From the NCBI GenBank assembly GCA_946807835.1, contig OX327683.1, positions 2,113,001-2,177,000 of the forward strand: a DNA stretch of 64,000 nt, given 5' to 3'. The notes beneath the pieces are model-generated. The model saw only the letters and a program-made list of their open reading frames with translations. It searched no databases and was not told the DNA's origin. This DNA is from Ailanthus altissimus (Eukaryota > Streptophyta > Magnoliopsida > Sapindales > Simaroubaceae). The position numbers were made by a program, and so were the translations under genes. Positions 58,499 through 64,000 of the stretch are shown piece by piece. The first letter of the stretch is position 1. Every line of letters begins with the position of its first letter.

Positions 58499-58879
58499 AC
58501 ATAATTGTGTGCTGTTTGTGTGCTTAATCGGATTATTCATAGCGTAATTAAGATGTATTGGGGCTACCGATTATACGATTCAAATGTTGAATAATGCATA
58601 ATCAAGACGCAGTTAAAGAGATGTTGCAATGATATCACTCTATGTTGCGGTGCTGTGGCTATCTAGGCTCTAATGCTGTAATGCTGATGAATAGCATCAC
58701 AGTGCTGGGGTTTTCAGGTCCCAATGCTGCATCACTGAGGTTTCAATGCCCCAACACTGCAATGCTAACTGCCTAGCACCGAAGTGCTAGAGGACAGAAC
58801 CTTCAGCACCACAATACTGATAGGCCAATACCATAGTGCCATTGCACTAGATGGTGACCCAGTGCAGTAGCGCCGGAAA
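58499..58879 (+). other. Remnant leader rich in GCACTGCAATGCT-type words
   Basis: After the primer site no frame is open. From 58623 to 58875 words such as CAGTGCTGGGG, AATGCTGCATCACTGAGG and AGCACCGAAGTGCTAG recur, many of them short palindromes. The stretch ends at the gypsy LTR fragment. Confidence 0.45.
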
Positions 58880-59857
58880 CTGATGTATCTTTTGTATTTT
58901 GTCTATATCGCATTGGATACTAATCCAAATTGCATGAATCTAGTTGCGATGGAAAGAAGACACAAAGTGATACAATTTTAATGTCGACCAAAAAGGCTAC
59001 ATCGATCATTTGCATTATCAAAAAAGTATGGCAATTAGGTGAGTTGGTGGCCTAAATTATTGAAGATTGAAGTCACACTAAACATATTTTTATTCATTAC
59101 CTATATAAAGACACCCTTAGGAGGCTAATCGAGATTTTTTATGCATTACAATTCTCTCAAATACTTTCTTTTAATATTCATAAGAAATTGTAAGTTAGGT
59201 TAAAGTTCTTGATAAGATTAGAGATGAAGTTTTATGTGTAATAAATATCCTTCTAGACTTTGATTCTTTGTTAAGAGGTATGATGTTGTAAGTTTGTTTA
59301 TGTCTAAACTTTTATCTATTATTATTTTTTTATAATTTAGAGGTTATAATTCTCACGTTTCACATATTTTCAGTTATGTTTTTTGTATGTGATTCGTGTT
59401 AAGTTATAATTGTTACTGGTTAGATTATTTTATAGGTTAATCTTTTACTGCAATATTGTCAATATGTTGTCGATCTTAGATAACTTGTATAGACAAATAT
59501 GGTTTGTAATAATGTTTACAAAGAGTTTAGTTATGTCAAATACATTTATTATTAAATGTGCTATATTATACATATTTTTCGATTAATTATTTGAGATGTC
59601 AAACTTTTAATTAAGTAAACATTTTGAATTTAAGTATAGAATTGATTTATGAAACATATTAGTGATTCTCGAAGCCTTGCTCACATCACTATAATTTTCT
59701 TTCTTAATTCTACATTCTCTATATCAATTTCACATTCAATTTTCTCTTTCATTACCGTTTTAATATTTTTATTTCACTAATCTATTTTTTCAAAAGCTTT
59801 CTCATAGGATCAACATCTATACTGCAATAATTGCATTACATTTTAAGCGTAAATACA
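58880..59857 (+). repeat. Partial gypsy LTR, third copy
   Basis: Colinear with the LTR at 4167-5697 (its reverse complement) from CTGATGTATCTTTTGTATTT to AAGCGTAAATA, including CATTACCTATATAAAGACA. The first roughly 450 bases of the LTR are missing. No internal gypsy sequence adjoins it. Confidence 0.7.
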
Positions 59858-59894
59858 TACATTCTAAACACTAATACAAGTCTGCCTCTGATGA

Positions 59895-61988
59895 TAATGA
59901 TGATGATGATTATTATTATTATTAATTACCTATCAAAAACTTATATATGCTAAAGTACTAGAAGTCCATATTAAGAAATAAACCTAATCTCCAAACTTTA
60001 TATCATATATAATAGCTAATAAACAATCGACAAACCAACCAATTAATTGTATCCATTTGATCTTGAAGAGATTAGCCAAAAAAAGTCAAAAGAAAAAAGA
60101 AAAAATCAGTAGAGTGGTATATGATCTCAAAAGTTTAACAACTATATAATAAAAGATAGTATTATGGTTACAAAGTTAGATTATAGTGTTTGTATCCAAA
60201 TTGATATATTATTAATGAATTATTACTAATTGTGAATAAATTATTGATATATTTTTTTTTTTAGTATACTAATTATACAACATCAATTAATAATAAAAAT
60301 ATTACATATCACGTTAGATAAAATACAAAATTTTTATTTTTGCTAGAGTCGAAGAGAGTCATAGCCTTCCTAAGCCCAAAAAAGTTTTAAGCTCAATAGT
60401 AAATTTTTATAATTTTATCCTCTAAAATAAATACTCTTTTTTTTTTTAAATTTCAAATCTAATACTAAGATTCTTATATAATTCTTTTATATTTATATTT
60501 ACTTTACTCTTTAAATTTTTATTTAACTCTTTTTTTATTTTAAAAAAAATTCAACTTAAAACCTCCACATTAATAAGAAATTGTATCGTAATATTTTTAC
60601 TATTGAATTATTTAAATAAGCGCGGCTCTTATTAACTTTCTATGTCTAACATTATTGACGTGTAATAACAAGAGACTTAAAAAAAAAATCTAAGGAAAAG
60701 GATTTGAATTAATTACCGTGGTGATCTAAAAGCCCAACAAACCACTTTACCATCACCTTGCAAGCCAAGTGGACAGCTACATGTGTAATCACCAGGTATA
60801 TTCTTGCAAGTTCCTGTGCAATTGTATTTTGGGTCTCTGCACTCATCGATGACTGTCAAAATGGTCATCAGCATTCTACTAGTAAATGATAATACCATAA
60901 AAATAGCTATTTTATGTCTAAAGATAGAATTAAAATAAATTAGAATGAAAAATAAATTTAAGTGAATAATCTCTCTCTCTCTCTCTATTTCCATTTTACA
61001 TTTTACAAAAGAAGTTCTTCAATTAGTTAAAATATTATTCAGATTCATGTTGGTTTCTCCATTATATCACTTTTGGATGCAATTCCATAAAAGAGAATTA
61101 GAGAGAGATCCACTATCATTGCACACCATTTTTACTTGTGTAATCATGATTTCTGAGCATAAGCTTATATAAATTTTCTTTTTTGAAATGGGATTTTTTT
61201 TTTATTTCGGTTTTATTTATTTTGAGTTTTGATTTTGTTTGAATTCAAATTCGAAACCTCCGCATTAGAGATAAATGTACACCCCACTCATTTACTACTA
61301 GAAAATAATGATTTATGCTTCAGTTTTGAAATTGTATAATTGTGAGTTTAATTGTTTTGCCGGTAGTTTATGGAGATAAAAGGTTAGTTTTTACAAGTAG
61401 ATTTTTGCTTGTACAGATAATTTTTATTAATTTTATGAATCGTAGAAAAATGAAAGAGAAAAAACTAAATGAAAAACATTTCAAATTTTTATTTTAAGGG
61501 TATTTTGTCTTACAATTCATAGTAAAGGCAATAATATAGTTTTCATTTTATAAGGACAATAAATGTACTTCTTGCCAAAAAAATAAAAATGAAAAACCAA
61601 GGCATTTGAAGTTTTGGTGAGCGATAATGGTAGTTACGAAGTTTTGGTGGTGGCGACAGAAGATATGGGATATGTAGTTGTGCTGCTGGTTAAATTTATA
61701 ATTTTTACATTATTTATGATGTATTATAGAATCATAGAGTGTATTTAAGCTTTTATTATATATCCAATTAATTCACAACTTTAGAATTCTTTATAATGTA
61801 TAACAAAATTGCACAATGTGTTATCGAATTAATTTACAACTTCAATATTATTTATAAGGTATAACAAAATCATATGTTCATTAGTTAGGTTGCTTGTTAA
61901 AACAAAATATATTTATATATATTAAAAAAATAAAAATAAAAATAAAACATACCTTCACATCCTTGATAGGGGTTTCTATCGTATCCGG
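59895..61988 (-). pseudogene. Second WAK-like gene copy, truncated at both sides
   Basis: Bases 59895-61988 are homologous to 43970-45360 plus 48640-48776, that is, the end of intron 2, exon 2, intron 1 and the end of exon 1. Exon 2 (60852-60717) reads [20 protein letters not shown] and keeps all six EGF cysteines, but is 136 bases instead of 150, which breaks the downstream phase. Of exon 1 only GYDRNPYQGCE with donor GTATGT (61953-61988) remains, because a copia LTR starts at 61989. The kinase exon is absent: homology stops near the gypsy LTR fragment. Confidence 0.8.
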
Positions 61989-62743
61989 TGTAGGGTTTAA
62001 CACACAGCGGAATACGTAGAGAATAACAAACAATGAAGTAGGTAAAACAATTCAGGTAAGAACAACAAACTAATTTCAAGAGCTAAGTATTGACAGTAGA
62101 GAAAAGTAAAAATATAGCATACCAAGACACAAAATATATGGTTCAGCAAAATGCTTACGTCCACGGTGGATCAAAGATCCAAGTCTCTCTTATTGATGTT
62201 TGATTACAAGAGAATTGATCATAGAAGATCAAGGAAGGATACAATTCAATTTGGAGCTCTAGGATTTGTATAGTATTTTGAGAGTGTTTCCTATGTTCTA
62301 ATTCAATCCTAGGTATAATGGGGTATTTATATGAAGTCTAAAATATCCAAGCATTTAAAAGAAATGCTTAAAATTTGTATTTTTGGGTTATAAACAGTGC
62401 CAGTGTCAATGCCTTGGCTAATGCCCCAGCATTGACATTCTGCTTCCAATGCCTCGGCCAGCGCCAGGGCATTGGCCAATGGCTCTCAATGCCGAGGCAC
62501 TCACACCTGGAAATGTTTTCCTATTTTCTTCTGCATTTTGTCAACTGTTCCATTATAATTCCAACCCTTCCACACATGTTTCCGGCTCCAGAATAATTCC
62601 GATATATTTTTGAATTTGTTCCAAACATTACCAACATCATAAACATGATTTTGGATCACAAATTTCACAAATCCCCTTATTGATACAAAATCACTCCAAC
62701 AACACCAAGAGAGCAACCAAGGATCCATCCTATCTACATCACA
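61989..62743 (-). repeat. 3' LTR of the right-edge copia element
   Basis: It contains a cluster of CAATGCC, GCCTCGGC and GGCATTGG words (62395-62510) and, on minus, the motif CCACCGTGGACGTAAGCA followed by TGAACCATATA (about 62176-62138), as in the other copia LTRs of the window. Confidence 0.8.
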
Positions 62744-62746
62744 ACC

Positions 62747-63960
62747 TTAATTGTAAGTTGTGATTTTAGTTAAGTCCATACACAACTTGAACTTAACTGA
62801 GGGCAGCGGCTTAGTCAACATATCAGCAAGATTCTCCGATGTCAAAATTTTGCAAAGACTAATAATGCTACTCTGCACAATATCCCAAATAAAATGCATC
62901 CTAACATCAATGTGTTTCAATCTTTCATGAAACACCTGATGTTTGCTTAGATATATGGCACTTTGGCTATCATAATGTACCTAAGTATTAACTTCATCCA
63001 TAGTCAAAAGTTCAACACATATACCTTTTAACCATATAGCCCCCTTAATTGCTTCTCCTAAGGCTATATACTCGGCTTTGGTAGTTGATAGCGCTACAAC
63101 ATGCTACAATACTGATTTCCAGCATACGCTACATTTAAACACCATGAAGATATACCCTGATAAAGACCTCTTATTGTCCAGGTCACCTGTATAATCTGAG
63201 TCCACGTAACTCATCACAATTTCATCACCTGTGCCAACCATTCTTAACAGCAAACCATAATGTGACATCCCTTTTAGATACCTAAGTATCCATTTCATGG
63301 CCATCCAATACTCTTTTTCAGGATTAGCCATGTATCTACTTACAACACTTACCGTTTGTGCTATATTTGGCCTTGTGCAAACCATAGCATACATAATAGA
63401 ACCCACAACACTAGTATACGGTACCTTAAGCATATGCAATTTTTCTTCTTTAATTTGTGGTGATTGAGATGCCGACAGTTTGAAATGCATTGCCAATGGA
63501 GTCGACACAGCTTTGGCATCCCTCATTTTGAACCTGTCAAGAACCTTGAGTACATACCATTGTTGAGACAAGAAAATAACATCACTGCCCCTCACTATAT
63601 CCATACCCAAAATTCTTTTGGCTGACCCCAAATCTTTCATTTCAAACTCACCACCCAACTAATTTTTCAGCTTATGTATCTCTTCCATATCATCAACATA
63701 TAGAAGGAGATACGCTTACTGTTATTCAATGCTTTGAAGTACACACATCCATCATACTTGCTCCTTGTAAAGCCACAATGTAGCATAAAATTGTCAAATC
63801 TCCTATACCATTGTCTTGGAGATTATTTTAGCCCATAGAAAGACTTCTTTAGCAAACAAACATAATCTTCTTTGCCCGGTTCTTCAAAACCTTTCGATTG
63901 TACCATGTATATCTCTTATTCAAGCTCACTGTGAAGGAAAGCTATTTTGACATCCATTTG
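62747..63960 (-). pseudogene. pol: Copia reverse transcriptase-RNase H with nonsense codons
   Basis: One frame runs from the catalytic LLLYVDDM (about 63711-63687) to LADMLTKPLPSVKFKLCMD before the LTR. Blocks in order are GEFEMKDLGSAKRILGMDIV, TRPNIAQTVSVVSRYM, SYVDSDYTGDLDNKRSLSGY, and the RNase H end with DSQSAIYLSKHQVFHERLK. Stop codons lie at 63659-63661, 63104-63106 and near 62981, but the frame is not shifted between 63658 and 62747. About 12 residues that usually follow YVDDM are missing. Upstream RT sequence to 63960 is in broken frames. Confidence 0.8.
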
Positions 63961-64000
63961 TTCAATATGTAAATTCAAATTTACACACATGGATAATAAA

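Larger units (their letters stand above)
61989..64000 (-). mobile_element. Ty1/copia element inserted in WAK exon 1, runs off window
   Basis: The 3' LTR (61989-62743, 755 bp) starts TGTGATGTAGATAGG on minus and ends AACCCTACA exactly where the WAK EGF sequence breaks off. RNase H and reverse transcriptase follow to the window edge. The LTR start matches the copia LTR at 14558, and so does the end of pol, so the two are related subfamilies. Integrase, gag and the 5' LTR would be outside. Confidence 0.85.

Overview
The window is nuclear DNA of a flowering plant, most likely a eudicot. It is AT-rich and packed with nested retroelements. The evidence is a plant ribosomal protein eS27 gene with two introns, a five-exon plant-type Nudix gene, wall-associated kinase (WAK) genes, Ty3/gypsy and Ty1/copia LTR elements with plant tRNA primer sites, and a Mutator-like element carrying DUF1985 and Ulp1 protease remains. 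I cannot name the species from the sequence.

Layout. 1-5697: Ty3/gypsy element on the minus strand, with a 1531-bp LTR, a tRNA-Asp primer site, a leader of repeated small hairpins, and a gag-protease-integrase frame that lacks reverse transcriptase. 5719-8240: an inverted partial copy of the same LTR, then a fragment of a second LTR-like family. 8500-15870: a decayed copia element split by a 4.2-kb foldback, ending in an LTR that is followed by a second primer site. 15871-18590: an LTR-like repeat interrupted by a GC-rich poly(A) retroposon with a perfect 16-bp target duplication. 18988-21773: intact Nudix hydrolase gene, minus strand. 23725-23975: small LINE tail. 25087-29439: decayed copia element, minus strand. 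30975-31514: possible small gene. 32070-33226: repeat fragment and a short TIR element. 36744-37196: intact RPS27. 37932-42095: a 2-kb segment in two diverged tandem copies with a LINE RNase H fragment between them.

42341-49620: a WAK-like receptor kinase gene on the minus strand, in three exons. The kinase exon is open, but exon 1 carries a frameshift and the EGF exon a nonsense codon. Its long intron holds a non-autonomous LTR element with a 5-bp target duplication, and the paralogous intron at 61 kb keeps the empty site. The upstream region is a tandem duplication containing W-box cores. 52450-57110: Mutator-like element with DUF1985/Ulp1 remains on plus and a broken transposase on minus. 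57310-59857: LTR fragments. 59895-61988: a second WAK copy, cut off by a gypsy LTR fragment on one side and by a copia insertion on the other. 61989-64000: that copia element, running off the window.

Only the Nudix gene, RPS27 and perhaps the 179-codon frame look like working host genes. The most notable structures are the covarying hairpin series in the gypsy leader, the array of primer-site-like repeats next to the LTR inside the WAK intron, and the tandem C(UACG)G hairpins in the poly(A) retroposon.
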